DNA from: Chloroflexota bacterium
GTDB lineage: Bacteria > Chloroflexota > Anaerolineae > Caldilineales > Caldilineaceae
Direction of reading: 5' to 3'
Length of the DNA stretch: 37,095 bases
Assembly (NCBI GenBank): GCA_003577005.1
Contig: QEUW01000062.1
Location: forward strand, 1-37,095
In this document: in pieces, positions 8,336 to 16,853 of the stretch
Layout of the letters: each line of letters begins with the position of its first letter
Numbering within the stretch: the stretch's first letter is position 1
Position numbers and translations under genes: made by a program
Notes under the pieces: generated by a model
Databases searched by the model: none
Told to the model about the DNA's origin: nothing
Seen by the model: only the letters and a program-made list of their open reading frames with translations

Positions 8336-11281
8336 ATGTTGACGCCAGTAAAAGGATTGCTACAGATTTTACGCAACCCGCGCGCCTGGGCGTATGGGTT
8401 GTTCTGGTCGTGGAATCTTATCTTTCTGGCTTTTATGGGACTCGGCTTTGCCCCAACTGTGCTGCCGGACATGCTGGTGGCCGTACGTACGCAGGTTGTG
8501 CCTGCCTCGTTTCTGGTCTATGCGTTGATCTTGACCCTGATACCAGCCGTGGCGGTGCTGTTGGGTCTTACCTTACTGCGCAAAGAACCGGGCCGGCTTT
8601 TTTTGCTCGGCTACGGCGTGGAAGGGCCGCTGATGCTCATGGTGGCGATCCGCTTCTTCGTTGTACGCGAGATGACACCGGGGATCGCGTTGCTGCTCTC
8701 CATTGCTGGATTGGGCATGGCAGCCCTGCTCTGGCAAATTCTAGACCACAAGATCGATCGCCGCGGACCGCTGCTCACCCGGCTGCGTGTGTTAGGTCTC
8801 ACGCTGTTGCTCTTCACCAGCTTATATGTGGGGGTCTGGATCGCCTTCTATGCTGTGCCTCTGGGGGCTGAAGCCCTACGTGCGCTCGGCGAAATTGTGC
8901 GCGACCTGCCGCGCTTCTGGCGTGACCTGTGGCAAAGTCTGGTCAACCTCTTTACAAACGAATGGCGCTGGATTCCCTTTGCAGTGCTCGGCATGTTGCT
9001 CTTTTTCTATTCGGCCACGCTCTTTGTCTTGATGCCAGTCGCAGTTCCGTTGCTCAGCCTGCGCGCCTGGTGGAGCGGCGTGCGCGCCCTGGTTTCGCAG
9101 GCCCAGGTTCCGCGCCTGGGCTGGCTGGTGGCCGGCGCCATCACCATCGTGACTCTGGTTGCCTGCGTGAGCCTCTTTGTCCTCTCCAATCAGCAGCCGC
9201 AGCAGCGGGCGTTTGCTCTGCTCGAAACGCCGCCTGCCACCCTGGCCGAAGCACAAGCGCTGATGGAGCGAGAGGATATGATTCGCGCCGGGCTACTCAA
9301 TGCCTATCTCGCCCCGCAGCGCTATATAAGCGCCGTGGGAGAGGTCGTCCACGTCCGCCAGATGTACACAGCGGCGCTCAAGTGGTCGGATGAGCGGGCC
9401 CGGCGTGCCCAACAGCTTTACGAAATCGTGGCAAGTCCCCTTCTCTATCAGCCGGTAAAAGCCGCGGCGGAGGATACCACGCCGGGAAGCCGCGACAATA
9501 ATTTCGCCATTCGCGACGAGCAGTTGGAGGCCGCCAAACTCTATGCAGGGTTTTTCGACCAGCCGATCCAGAAAGGCGAACACGAGGCCGTTGTGCGCGC
9601 CGCCCGCTCGACCTGGTCGATCGAGCAGGCCGAGGCCGGCTGGCTGGCTGTGGACGACCGCGAGGTCCGCCTGGCCCGGCAGGAGATCACGATCACCGAG
9701 CACGGCGACTGGGCCGAGGGCGAACTGTATGAGGTCTATCAAAACAAGACGGGCCAGCGCCAGGAGGTGGTCTACTACTTTAGCCTGCCCGAATCGGCGG
9801 TGGTCACCGGGGTCTGGCTGGGCAACAGTGCGGATCGTGACCAGCGGTTTGTCTATCGCGTCTCGCCGCGCGGGGCAGCGCAAGCCATGTATCGCAACGA
9901 GATCCGGCGCAACATTGACCCCGCCTTGGTCGAGCAGATCGGGCCGCGCCAGTATCGTCTGCGCATCTTCCCCATCGAGCCGCTGCAGATGGAGTGGGAC
10001 CCGGCCAGCCAGCGCACCCGGGTAGAGGACGGGCCACCGCTGCATCTCTGGCTGACGTGGCGAGTGTTTGCCCACGAAGCGAGCTGGCCGCTGCCACGCC
10101 TGGCCGAAAAGCGCAACATCTACTGGGATGCAGACTCGGTGCGGCTGGTCAATGGTGAGGCGATGGCTGCGGGCGTCGATGAGTGGCTCCCTGCTGCTGT
10201 GCCGGCGACTGCGCCCACGGAACCGGTGGCGCACCGCTTCGACTTTCCTAACGGTGAGACTGTTCTTGCCCGCCCCGCGATGGCTGCCGACCTGCCGGCT
10301 CCCGCCGCTGGCCTCCGCCTGGCCGCTGTGCTAGACCGGTCGCGCAGCATGGCGAGCTATGCGGACGATGTGGCCGCGGCGCTGGAACGGCTAAACCAGT
10401 TGGCGGATGCTGGCGCAGCGGTCGATCTCTACCTGACCGCTTCGCCCTACCGGGGTGAAGAACCGGCGCTGGTGGAGCTGGCCGCAGTCGATGCGGATGA
10501 GATCTTCTATTTCGGCGGGCAAAATGCTGCTGAATTGCTGGTTCAGTTTGACGAACTGCGCGGCGACCAGCTCTACGATGCGGTTGTTGTGCTCACCGAT
10601 GGCAGCGGCTATGAACTGGGGAGCGATGGCGTCTCGGTTCCCGTTCCCGCCGCACCGGTCTGGTTGGTGCATCTTGGCGGCGAGTTCCCCCTGGGCTATG
10701 ACGACGCCACGCTGGATGCGATCCAGGCCAGCGGTGGCGGCGTGACCGGCAACCTTGAGGACGCGCTGACGCGGCTGTTCTTCGCCTTATCTGGCGAGAA
10801 CGAGACGGCGACCGCACGCGACCTGATCGATGGCTACCTCTGGTCGACCGTACCGACCGCCGAGCTTGCGGATGATGCAGAGATGATAAGCAGCGCGGCG
10901 ACCGACGCGGGCTTTGCCCCCCTTGCTGCCCGCCGGCTGCTGCTGACCGAACTGCAACGGGTGCGCGCCCAACTGGACCAGTTGGAAACGCTCGACCAGT
11001 TGCACGCGCTGGCCGTGGAGCAGAGCATCGTCACGCCGCTTTCGTCGATGATCGTACTGATCACGCCGCGGCAGGAACAGATGCTAGACCAGCTCGAAGC
11101 GCGCGGCGACCGCTTCGAGCGCGAAGTGGAACAGGTGGGTGACACCTTGCCCGAGAACGCCTTCGCCCTGACCGGCGTGCCGGAGCCAGAAGAGTGGCTC
11201 TTGCTGGCGCTGGTCGCCGCTATGGTGGTCTGGTATCTGCGCTCGACGCGGCGTGTGCAAGGGCCCGAATATACCGCCTGA
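8336..11281 (+). CDS. PEP-CTERM family integral membrane protein with VIT and VWA-like domains
   Basis: A 981-aa protein that matches the unusual multi-span PEP-CTERM family (TIGR02921 type, from memory). The N-terminal 290 residues carry about eight hydrophobic segments. Residues about 450-560 look like a VIT domain (EHGDWAEGELYEVYQNKTGQRQ, then YRNEIRRNIDPALVEQ). A VWA-like domain with a MIDAS motif, DRSRSMASY, starts near residue 662. The last 34 residues are a textbook sorting signal: VPEPEEW (PEP at 949-951), a hydrophobic helix, then RSTRR. It is therefore the likely substrate of the exosortase encoded 119 bp upstream. SD GGAGG precedes the ATG at 8336. Cleavage would release the VIT-VWA ectodomain's C-terminus from the membrane, while the N-terminal helices keep it anchored. 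Function unknown. Confidence 0.88.
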   Translation: MLTPVKGLLQILRNPRAWAYGLFWSWNLIFLAFMGLGFAPTVLPDMLVAVRTQVVPASFLVYALILTLIPAVAVLLGLTLLRKEPGRLFLLGYGVEGPLMLMVAIRFFVVREMTPGIALLLSIAGLGMAALLWQILDHKIDRRGPLLTRLRVLGLTLLLFTSLYVGVWIAFYAVPLGAEALRALGEIVRDLPRFWRDLWQSLVNLFTNEWRWIPFAVLGMLLFFYSATLFVLMPVAVPLLSLRAWWSGVRALVSQAQVPRLGWLVAGAITIVTLVACVSLFVLSNQQPQQRAFALLETPPATLAEAQALMEREDMIRAGLLNAYLAPQRYISAVGEVVHVRQMYTAALKWSDERARRAQQLYEIVASPLLYQPVKAAAEDTTPGSRDNNFAIRDEQLEAAKLYAGFFDQPIQKGEHEAVVRAARSTWSIEQAEAGWLAVDDREVRLARQEITITEHGDWAEGELYEVYQNKTGQRQEVVYYFSLPESAVVTGVWLGNSADRDQRFVYRVSPRGAAQAMYRNEIRRNIDPALVEQIGPRQYRLRIFPIEPLQMEWDPASQRTRVEDGPPLHLWLTWRVFAHEASWPLPRLAEKRNIYWDADSVRLVNGEAMAAGVDEWLPAAVPATAPTEPVAHRFDFPNGETVLARPAMAADLPAPAAGLRLAAVLDRSRSMASYADDVAAALERLNQLADAGAAVDLYLTASPYRGEEPALVELAAVDADEIFYFGGQNAAELLVQFDELRGDQLYDAVVVLTDGSGYELGSDGVSVPVPAAPVWLVHLGGEFPLGYDDATLDAIQASGGGVTGNLEDALTRLFFALSGENETATARDLIDGYLWSTVPTAELADDAEMISSAATDAGFAPLAARRLLLTELQRVRAQLDQLETLDQLHALAVEQSIVTPLSSMIVLITPRQEQMLDQLEARGDRFEREVEQVGDTLPENAFALTGVPEPEEWLLLALVAAMVVWYLRSTRRVQGPEYTA

Positions 11282-11310
11282 GCGGGAAGCCGCTGATGCT
11301 ACTGAGATCC

Positions 11311-11366
11311 AGGTAAACAGGTAAACAGGGAGACAGGTAGTAGCCCGCTGTCTCCCTGTTTACCTG
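11311..11366. terminator. Perfect 19-bp hairpin after the exosortase operon, built of 8-mer repeats
   Basis: CAGGTAAACAGGGAGACAG (11318-11336) pairs perfectly with 11348-11366 across an 11-nt loop. The arms consist of period-8 units (AGGTAAAC, AGGTAAAC, AGGGAGAC). It is a strong transcript-end hairpin, though no T-run follows, so it may be an mRNA-stabilising or Rho-dependent end. Confidence 0.6.
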
Positions 11367-11379
11367 ACACCCTATTTGC

Positions 11380-11405
11380 AGTATATGTACAATTGTGCAT
11401 ATACT
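11380..11405. promoter_or_regulatory. 26-bp near-perfect palindrome upstream of brnTA
   Basis: AGTATATG (11380-11387) and CATATACT (11398-11405) pair around ACAATTGT, with a single mismatched pair (11388/11397). It ends seven bases before the first possible toxin ATG. BrnA antitoxins bind inverted repeats at their own promoter, so this is the likely operator (inference). Confidence 0.55.
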
Positions 11406-11422
11406 AATGGTATGGAGTACGA

Positions 11423-11680
11423 ATGGGACTCAAGGCGCGTCGCAATCTCCGCAAGCACAATATCGATTTTGCCGATGCTGTCGCCGTATTCTCAGATGAT
11501 CTTGCTCTGACAATTGTGGACGAGGAGCACACCAGCGAGGATCGCTCCATTACCATCGGGATGGATGGGCTTGGCCGCGTGCTGGTGGTGGTGTATACCT
11601 GGCGCAGGAGCCGCATTCGTATCATATCCGCACGAAGAGCTACACGGCGGGAGCAGGCAGAGTACATAGGTGAGGAATGA
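11423..11680 (+). CDS. brnT: BrnT family toxin, N-terminus probably frameshifted
   Basis: BrnT toxins are RelE-fold ribonucleases. This 85-aa frame has the family core NLRKHNIDFADAVAVF, ALTIVDEEH, DRSITIGMDGLGRVLVVVYTWR and the C-terminal RIRIISARRATRREQAEY. The usual N-terminus, (F/Y)EWDxxK, is missing from this frame. It is present in another frame just upstream: the ATG at 11412 reads MEYEWDS up to base 11432, where one missing A would join it to KARRNLRKH of this frame. So the toxin has either lost one base near its start, leaving a truncated start at 11423, or the sequence has an error. The antitoxin gene overlaps its stop (ATGA). Whether the shortened protein folds or is toxic is unknown. 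Confidence 0.8.
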   Translation: MGLKARRNLRKHNIDFADAVAVFSDDLALTIVDEEHTSEDRSITIGMDGLGRVLVVVYTWRRSRIRIISARRATRREQAEYIGEE

Positions 11681-11937
11681 AAGCCGAATATCATTTCAGT
11701 CATGGCAAGCGAGGGGCCATTGACCCGATCCCTTCGGGCAAGACTCGCATCACGATTCGTTTAGACGATGATGTGCTTGATTGGTTCCGCAGCCAGGTAC
11801 ATGAGGCAGGTGGTGGGAACTATCAAACGCTCATCAACCAAGCGCTGCGCGAATACATTCAGCAACAACGTGAACCGCTTGAAGAAGTATTGCGGCGTGT
11901 CCTGCGTGAGGAGCTAAAGGAGCGTGCTGCCGCGTGA
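11677..11937 (+). CDS. brnA: BrnA family antitoxin (ribbon-helix-helix-like)
   Basis: An 86-aa protein whose centre, KTRITIRLDDDVLDWFRSQ, is the BrnA core: a beta strand followed by a helix, then GGGNYQTLINQALREYI and a charged C-terminal helix. BrnA binds and neutralises BrnT and represses the shared promoter through its ribbon-helix-helix fold. The ATG overlaps the toxin stop by four bases, the standard toxin-first order of brnTA. Antitoxin intact while the toxin start is damaged is a common end state of decaying TA pairs. The next gene converges, 35 bp away. Confidence 0.88.
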   Translation: MKAEYHFSHGKRGAIDPIPSGKTRITIRLDDDVLDWFRSQVHEAGGGNYQTLINQALREYIQQQREPLEEVLRRVLREELKERAAA

Positions 11938-11972
11938 ATGAAAGTGTGCCCTAACCTGATGATCTTCAACAA

Positions 11973-14774
11973 TTAGCCTGTGGCAGGTCTGGCCCGTTGG
12001 GCAAACCAGCGCCGGATCAATTCCACCTGAAAGCGATAACCGCCATCGACTGCCTCGATCAATTCGCGGCGGATGAGACGAGCCAGCGTTTGCTCCAGAT
12101 CGGCGGGGGGCAGCTCTGCCAGGGTGGCGCGGCTTCGAACCGCGCCTTCACCTTGCCAGGCCAGCCAGGCCAGCAGGCGCCTCCCCGCTTCATCAACCTG
12201 GTTGTGATAAATATCGGCAAAATAGAGGCCGCCGTGGTCGAGCGCCTTCCCCGCCGCCGCTTCCACATCGTCCAGGCGCGCCAGCCAGCGTTCTGCCAGA
12301 TGTTGCCGGTTCTTCAGGGCGACAATTTCACCACACAAAAGCTGAATGAGAAACGGGTGTCCTCGGGTCCATTCCCACACGCGGCGGCTGGCTTCAGGCT
12401 CGTAGCGCAGAGCGAAGCCGGCGATGGGCTGTTCGATGAGCTGGCGGCTTTCCTCGGCGCTGAGATAGCTGAGATGGATCAGCCGCACGTTGATCAAGTA
12501 GCTCGACCACTGCTGGAATTCCTCCAGCGTATGCGAACCGGCCAGCAGCACCTTGAATCGTGGGCGGTGTTGGATGATATGGCGCAACATGCCCAACACA
12601 GCTTTTGCGTTTAGCCGTCCCTTGTTCAGCGCATCATCGAGCGCCTCGAATTCATCCAGCGCCAGCAGCGACCGTTCGACTCCACGGGCGGACAGGGCCT
12701 CTTCCACCGCAGTCAGCCATGCATCAAAGCGAATAAAGGGATCGTCAGCGAGGCGCTCGCTGCTCAGGAGGGGCAGGTTGAACCCGCGTTGTTGTTCCGC
12801 CGCGAGCGTGACAGCCTGTGCAATACTGTAGAGAAAACCGGCGTGGTCGGCAGCCCAGGCAGCCGGCCCTTGTAGATCGATAAAGATGGGCATCACGGTG
12901 CTGGGCAAGAAACGGTCCAGGTGGTTGAGCAGCGACGTTTTGCCCATCCGCCGTTGGCCATAGAGCAAGAGCGGCGGTGAAACCGGTTCGTGCAAAAAAC
13001 GCTCGATCTCGCGGCTGACCTCGCTGCGCCCGACAAAGATCTCCTGCTGCGCCATGAGTGGCATACCGATCACATAGGGGCTGCGGATCTCCTGCGCCGC
13101 TGCGCTGGCCGTGTCCAGTTCTTGCACCCGGTCGGCGATGATCTGGCGCCAGCGCAATGCGCTGGGACGGAAACGTACGGCGTACGCCTTACCGCTACGC
13201 GTCAATTCGCTCAGCAACCCATCCAGCCGCTCGCCTGCCTTGCTCAGCGATTGGCGCTGGTTGTAGGTGCTGGCCTGGTTGAGCGCCGCATCGACATCCT
13301 GGCTGACCTGGCGAAAAGTGCGCAGGAGGGCAGCTAGTTGCGCATCCTCATGGTCGCCCGCCCCGAACGTACGCGCCACCTGCCGGATCGCCATCAGACC
13401 CGCACATGCTTCTAGACGCCGCGCATCCAGCTCGATCTGCACCGCGCGCGCCGCCCAGCGCTGCCGGCTTGTCGCCAGGTACTCCAGGGCGGCGGCGCCC
13501 TCCCCCGGGTTGCGCGCCATCACCAGCAGCAGATGTTCATCCAGACCGTAGAGCGGCAGTTGCTGCAATTCATCCCAGAACGCAGAATGCCAGCGCAACA
13601 GCGGGGTGCGCTGTGGGGAACGGCGTTTTTCAGCCTCGAACAGCAGGCGATTCCACGCCGCCAGGAACGGATAAAGCACAAGTGGACGCCACCAACTGAA
13701 CGTCACCCCGAAGATGATACCGACAAACCCAACCGGCATTGCCGCCCAGTTTGGGTTTCCCTCGCGGCCACCATAGGCAAAATAGATGTGCCGGCCATAG
13801 CTGCCCAAGGGCCCTGCCCACGCTCCCGCCCAAAAGCCGGCAACATAGGTTGCCACGACATAGGGGAGTACGAATAGGGCGATCAGCGAAATCCCATACA
13901 GCGCACCGCTGGTCAGGGCCCGCAGCAGATCGGGCGCACTGCTGTTGGTCGTGTTCAATACGATGTTGTAGAAGAGACCACAGGCGACCCCCCCTGCCAG
14001 CCCGGCGAGCCGGCCGCGGCGCCAACCAATGGCCAGCCCAAAACTGGTGAAAACCAGGATGCTGCGCGCCAGACTATAAGCTGTATCACTCGACAATCCG
14101 GCGGCTTCACCCAGGGAAGTTATGCCGATACGTGTAAGCACCAGCGCCAGCGCAATCACAACGCCGATAGTGACGCCCCCGATCTGCCGGAATGGTACGT
14201 ACACCTGTTTGCGGTCGCTGAGCGTGCCGTTGATACTGCCCGCAATCCCCAAAAAAAGTGCAAGCAGCGAATTTGTCAGCGCGCTGTTGCCCCAAATACC
14301 GCCGGCCAACCCTACTGCCAAACTGATGCCGATGCCGCCAACCATGCCCGCAGCGACGCTGATAACAGCCCCAAAACAGAACCCCATCACAAGCGCAATT
14401 GCCGCAAAATGCAGGATGGATGCAGGCAGTTGTTCTGGCGGAAAGCCGGTCAGTAAAAGCAGCGGAGAGAGAACCATTGCGACCAACAACGGCGGGATGC
14501 CGTACGCCTGCCAGAGCAGCTGGTGGACAACCGAATTCCGCCAATGTATAGGCGTCAAATCGAACAATGTGAATGTAGGGGGCAGCGCTGGATCGATCCG
14601 GCTGACATAACTACGCCAGGCCGCAGGATGAAAGAGAATCCAAAAAAGAAGGTGGAGGCTGCCCAGGATCAGATTTGGGTGTTGGGCGGGCGCATCGGTA
14701 TAGCGGCCAGGGTAACGGTGTAAATCCGCTCGGGTAGGGGATGCAAGCTGGTGAGTTTGGGTGTGGAGTGCCAT
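11973..14774 (-). CDS. Membrane-anchored AAA/STAND-type NTPase
   Basis: A 933-aa protein with two halves. Residues about 30-370 hold around ten hydrophobic helices rich in Gly/Ala (for example GMVGGIGISLAVGLAGGIWGN). A linker with helical character follows, then an ATPase_2/AAA_16-like NTPase from about residue 580: FVGRSEVSREIERFL, Walker A GQRRMGKTS near 605-613, Walker B LLALDEFEAL near 695-705, sensor-like KVLLAGSHTLEEF, and a winged-helix-like C-terminus (ADLEQTLARLIRRELIEAVDGGYRFQVELIRRWF). This is the organisation of signal-transduction NTPases of the STAND class, here tethered to the membrane. I prefer the ATG at 14774 over the TTG at 14786. The gene follows, 123 bp downstream, another NTPase with the same core. 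Function unknown. Confidence 0.75.
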   Translation of the reverse strand: MALHTQTHQLASPTRADLHRYPGRYTDAPAQHPNLILGSLHLLFWILFHPAAWRSYVSRIDPALPPTFTLFDLTPIHWRNSVVHQLLWQAYGIPPLLVAMVLSPLLLLTGFPPEQLPASILHFAAIALVMGFCFGAVISVAAGMVGGIGISLAVGLAGGIWGNSALTNSLLALFLGIAGSINGTLSDRKQVYVPFRQIGGVTIGVVIALALVLTRIGITSLGEAAGLSSDTAYSLARSILVFTSFGLAIGWRRGRLAGLAGGVACGLFYNIVLNTTNSSAPDLLRALTSGALYGISLIALFVLPYVVATYVAGFWAGAWAGPLGSYGRHIYFAYGGREGNPNWAAMPVGFVGIIFGVTFSWWRPLVLYPFLAAWNRLLFEAEKRRSPQRTPLLRWHSAFWDELQQLPLYGLDEHLLLVMARNPGEGAAALEYLATSRQRWAARAVQIELDARRLEACAGLMAIRQVARTFGAGDHEDAQLAALLRTFRQVSQDVDAALNQASTYNQRQSLSKAGERLDGLLSELTRSGKAYAVRFRPSALRWRQIIADRVQELDTASAAAQEIRSPYVIGMPLMAQQEIFVGRSEVSREIERFLHEPVSPPLLLYGQRRMGKTSLLNHLDRFLPSTVMPIFIDLQGPAAWAADHAGFLYSIAQAVTLAAEQQRGFNLPLLSSERLADDPFIRFDAWLTAVEEALSARGVERSLLALDEFEALDDALNKGRLNAKAVLGMLRHIIQHRPRFKVLLAGSHTLEEFQQWSSYLINVRLIHLSYLSAEESRQLIEQPIAGFALRYEPEASRRVWEWTRGHPFLIQLLCGEIVALKNRQHLAERWLARLDDVEAAAGKALDHGGLYFADIYHNQVDEAGRRLLAWLAWQGEGAVRSRATLAELPPADLEQTLARLIRRELIEAVDGGYRFQVELIRRWFAQRARPATG

Positions 14775-14897
14775 AATCGATAACAACAGGAGACCAGATA
14801 ATAACGGATCATGTTAATCGCCGAACAGCCGTGCGCCAAACGGTCATCTGTCGTAACGACGAGGCCAAGCCGTTGTTGTCTGGATCGGCTGTTGTGC

Positions 14898-16046
14898 TTA
14901 CGGCTGAACAGTTGCTAACAAATGTTGAAAAGGTACAAGCTGGTGCAAGGCTGCCTCTTGCCATTCCGCCGCTGGTGTGCGTTCTTGTTGCGCCAGCAGA
15001 CATTCCCGGCATAAGATTTGGAGCAGCAACGGCCAGCAACGGCTTTGGGCCAAAATCCAGTCAATATCGTCATCCGCAAAACGAATGGGCGAGGTAGCGA
15101 TCAAGGCGCGCGCTTCCGGCTCTGTGAACGGCCCTAAGGGAGCCGTGTAAGCAAAGATGCTAAAAAAGTCGGAGCTACGATGGTGGCGGCGCGCAGCCTG
15201 CTGGGGCAGTTCGCGCGCCGCAAGGACGAACCCCAGCCTTCCATTCAGTTGCGTAGAGGCAAGCGCCCGCAACCCATCCCAGAAGGGGTCGTCCAGCTCC
15301 CCATAGCGTTCCAACGCCACGTCGATCTCGTCGAGCAAAATAATCGCCGGGTCGTGCAGATGTTTGCTCATTGCCTCGACAAAGCGTTCCAGGTCACACG
15401 GCGCCGGCACTGGAAGCTCAAAAGTGGTCAAGAGATAGCGTAACAAACCACTGCGGGTGCCAAACTGCGGGTTGCGAAAGTCAACATAGACCCAGCGAAT
15501 CGTTTCCATTTGCCCCACCCAGTTGGTGCGCTGGTCGGGGCGTAGCTTCGCCGGTGGCGTCCGAGTAATGGTCATGAGATAGAAGAGCAACGACGTTTTG
15601 CCACTCCCCCGCGGGCCGATGAGCGCACCATTCTGCAGCGGCATCGCTGGATCATCCCACAACGCAAAGAGCCTACGCAACTCGTAGGTGCGGCCAAAAA
15701 AGAGCCGTGGGTCGGTAATGGGCGGGCCGGCGACAAAGGGCTGGTTCGGTTTCTGCTCAAGTTCGGGAAAGCCAGCGTAGACGGCAAACTGAGCCGCTTC
15801 TTCCCCACCCAAGCCTTGCCGCCGCACCAGTTCTTCCTTTAGAAGTTCGACCTCTTCTTTGCGAGCCGGGATATTGCCGCGTTCCCAGAACTGGATCGCC
15901 ACCCCGCCTGAATCCCTGCCCAGCGCATAGCCCAACTCATCCTGTACGATAGCGATTTTCTTACCGGTCTGGAGCGCGATCTTGCGGACTGCCATTTTTA
16001 ACAGCTGTCCGAACTGCTTTGGGTCTCGCTTCACACTGCTCATCAT
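14898..16046 (-). CDS. AAA-like NTPase with putative N-terminal HTH
   Basis: A 382-aa soluble protein. Residues 8-78 (FGQLLKMAVRKIALQTGKKIAIVQDELGYALG...) look like a helix-turn-helix-type DNA-binding region. From residue 116 (FFGRTYELRRLF) an NTPase core follows, with Walker A GPRGSGKT at 144-151 and Walker B IILLDEID at 235-242, and an LLQILCRECL helix near the end that resembles the paralogous stretch LIQLLCGEIV in the downstream gene. SD GGAG lies eight bases before the ATG pair at 16046/16043. Same strand and similar NTPase cores suggest that this gene and the membrane NTPase downstream act together. It has no C-terminal sensor repeats, so it is shorter than a typical STAND protein. Confidence 0.7.
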   Translation of the reverse strand: MMSSVKRDPKQFGQLLKMAVRKIALQTGKKIAIVQDELGYALGRDSGGVAIQFWERGNIPARKEEVELLKEELVRRQGLGGEEAAQFAVYAGFPELEQKPNQPFVAGPPITDPRLFFGRTYELRRLFALWDDPAMPLQNGALIGPRGSGKTSLLFYLMTITRTPPAKLRPDQRTNWVGQMETIRWVYVDFRNPQFGTRSGLLRYLLTTFELPVPAPCDLERFVEAMSKHLHDPAIILLDEIDVALERYGELDDPFWDGLRALASTQLNGRLGFVLAARELPQQAARRHHRSSDFFSIFAYTAPLGPFTEPEARALIATSPIRFADDDIDWILAQSRCWPLLLQILCRECLLAQQERTPAAEWQEAALHQLVPFQHLLATVQP

Positions 16047-16156
16047 AGCAGTTCTCCGCTCACAAAATTTGTAGAAGCGTCGGTCAATTCTTGCGCTTGA
16101 GTTACAAATTTCTGATTACGGGCTCCGGCCCAGTGATCTGTGACGAGCCAGCCCCT

Positions 16157-16198
16157 CATTAACAATTGACAACTCACCATTGACAATTGATCATTAAC
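16157..16198. repeat. Period-7 tandem repeat (six heptamers)
   Basis: Six in-register heptamers: CATTAAC, AATTGAC, AACTCAC, CATTGAC, AATTGAT, CATTAAC. The array includes the stop codon of the response regulator gene. One of several short-period intergenic arrays in the window. Confidence 0.6.
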
Positions 16199-16853
16199 CC
16201 GGTCCTGGCTTGATGAGACCACTTTCATAGGCGATGATGACCAGTTGCGAGCGGTCGCGTGCATCGAGCTTGGTTAGGAGGCGACTGACATAGGTCCGTG
16301 CCGTGGCCGGGCTGATAAAGAGGTTATGTGCAATCTCTTCGTTCGATTCGCCAAGCCCGATGTGGAGCAGGATCTCCCGCTCGCGCTCGGTTAGGTCAGC
16401 CAACAATTTTGGGTTTACACTGGCGGCTGTGGTGGCGAGTTGTTGCATCACCCGGCGGGTGATCGAAGGGGATAAGAGCGCCTCGCCGCCGGCGACCACG
16501 TAAACTGCACGCCGCAATTCTTCTGGAGGAATGTCCTTGAGCAAATAGCCGGCGGCCCCAGCACGAATCGCCTCCTGGATATCCTCATCCTCGTCAAAGG
16601 TGGTGAGCACGATCACCTTTGTTCCATTCAGCCTGGCATCCCCCACGATCTGGCGGGTCGCCTCCAGCCCATCTATCACCGGCATCCGGATATCCATCAA
16701 TACCACATCGGGTCTGCTCGTCTGCACCAGCCGGAGCCCGCTCTGCCCGTTGTCGGCCTCGCCGATGACATCGATGTCGGGGTCATACTCCAACAGCGTG
16801 CGCAGACCGGCGCGCACCAGGGGTTGATCGTCGATGAGCACAACCGAGATCAT
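16194..16853 (-). CDS. NarL/LuxR family response regulator
   Basis: A 219-aa two-domain regulator. The receiver domain (1-120) has acidic pocket D8/D9, phospho-acceptor D54 in VVLMDIRMP, the switch Thr in VIVLTTFD and the conserved Lys in GYLLKDIPP. The C-terminal LuxR-type HTH (about 153-212) has LTEREREILLHIGLG and the recognition helix region NLFISPATARTYVSRLLTKL. It is activated by the histidine kinase encoded immediately upstream, whose stop overlaps this ATG (ATGA). Phosphorylated NarL-type regulators dimerise and bind promoter DNA. The target is unknown; the divergently transcribed membrane proteins at 18.2-19.2 kb are the natural candidates by position. Confidence 0.93.
   Translation of the reverse strand: MISVVLIDDQPLVRAGLRTLLEYDPDIDVIGEADNGQSGLRLVQTSRPDVVLMDIRMPVIDGLEATRQIVGDARLNGTKVIVLTTFDEDEDIQEAIRAGAAGYLLKDIPPEELRRAVYVVAGGEALLSPSITRRVMQQLATTAASVNPKLLADLTEREREILLHIGLGESNEEIAHNLFISPATARTYVSRLLTKLDARDRSQLVIIAYESGLIKPGPG

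Noticed and set aside
9293..10234. A 313-aa frame opposite the PEP-CTERM integral protein
   Set aside because: The plus-strand frame has convincing domains throughout; the antisense frame is biased in composition and lacks a start signal.
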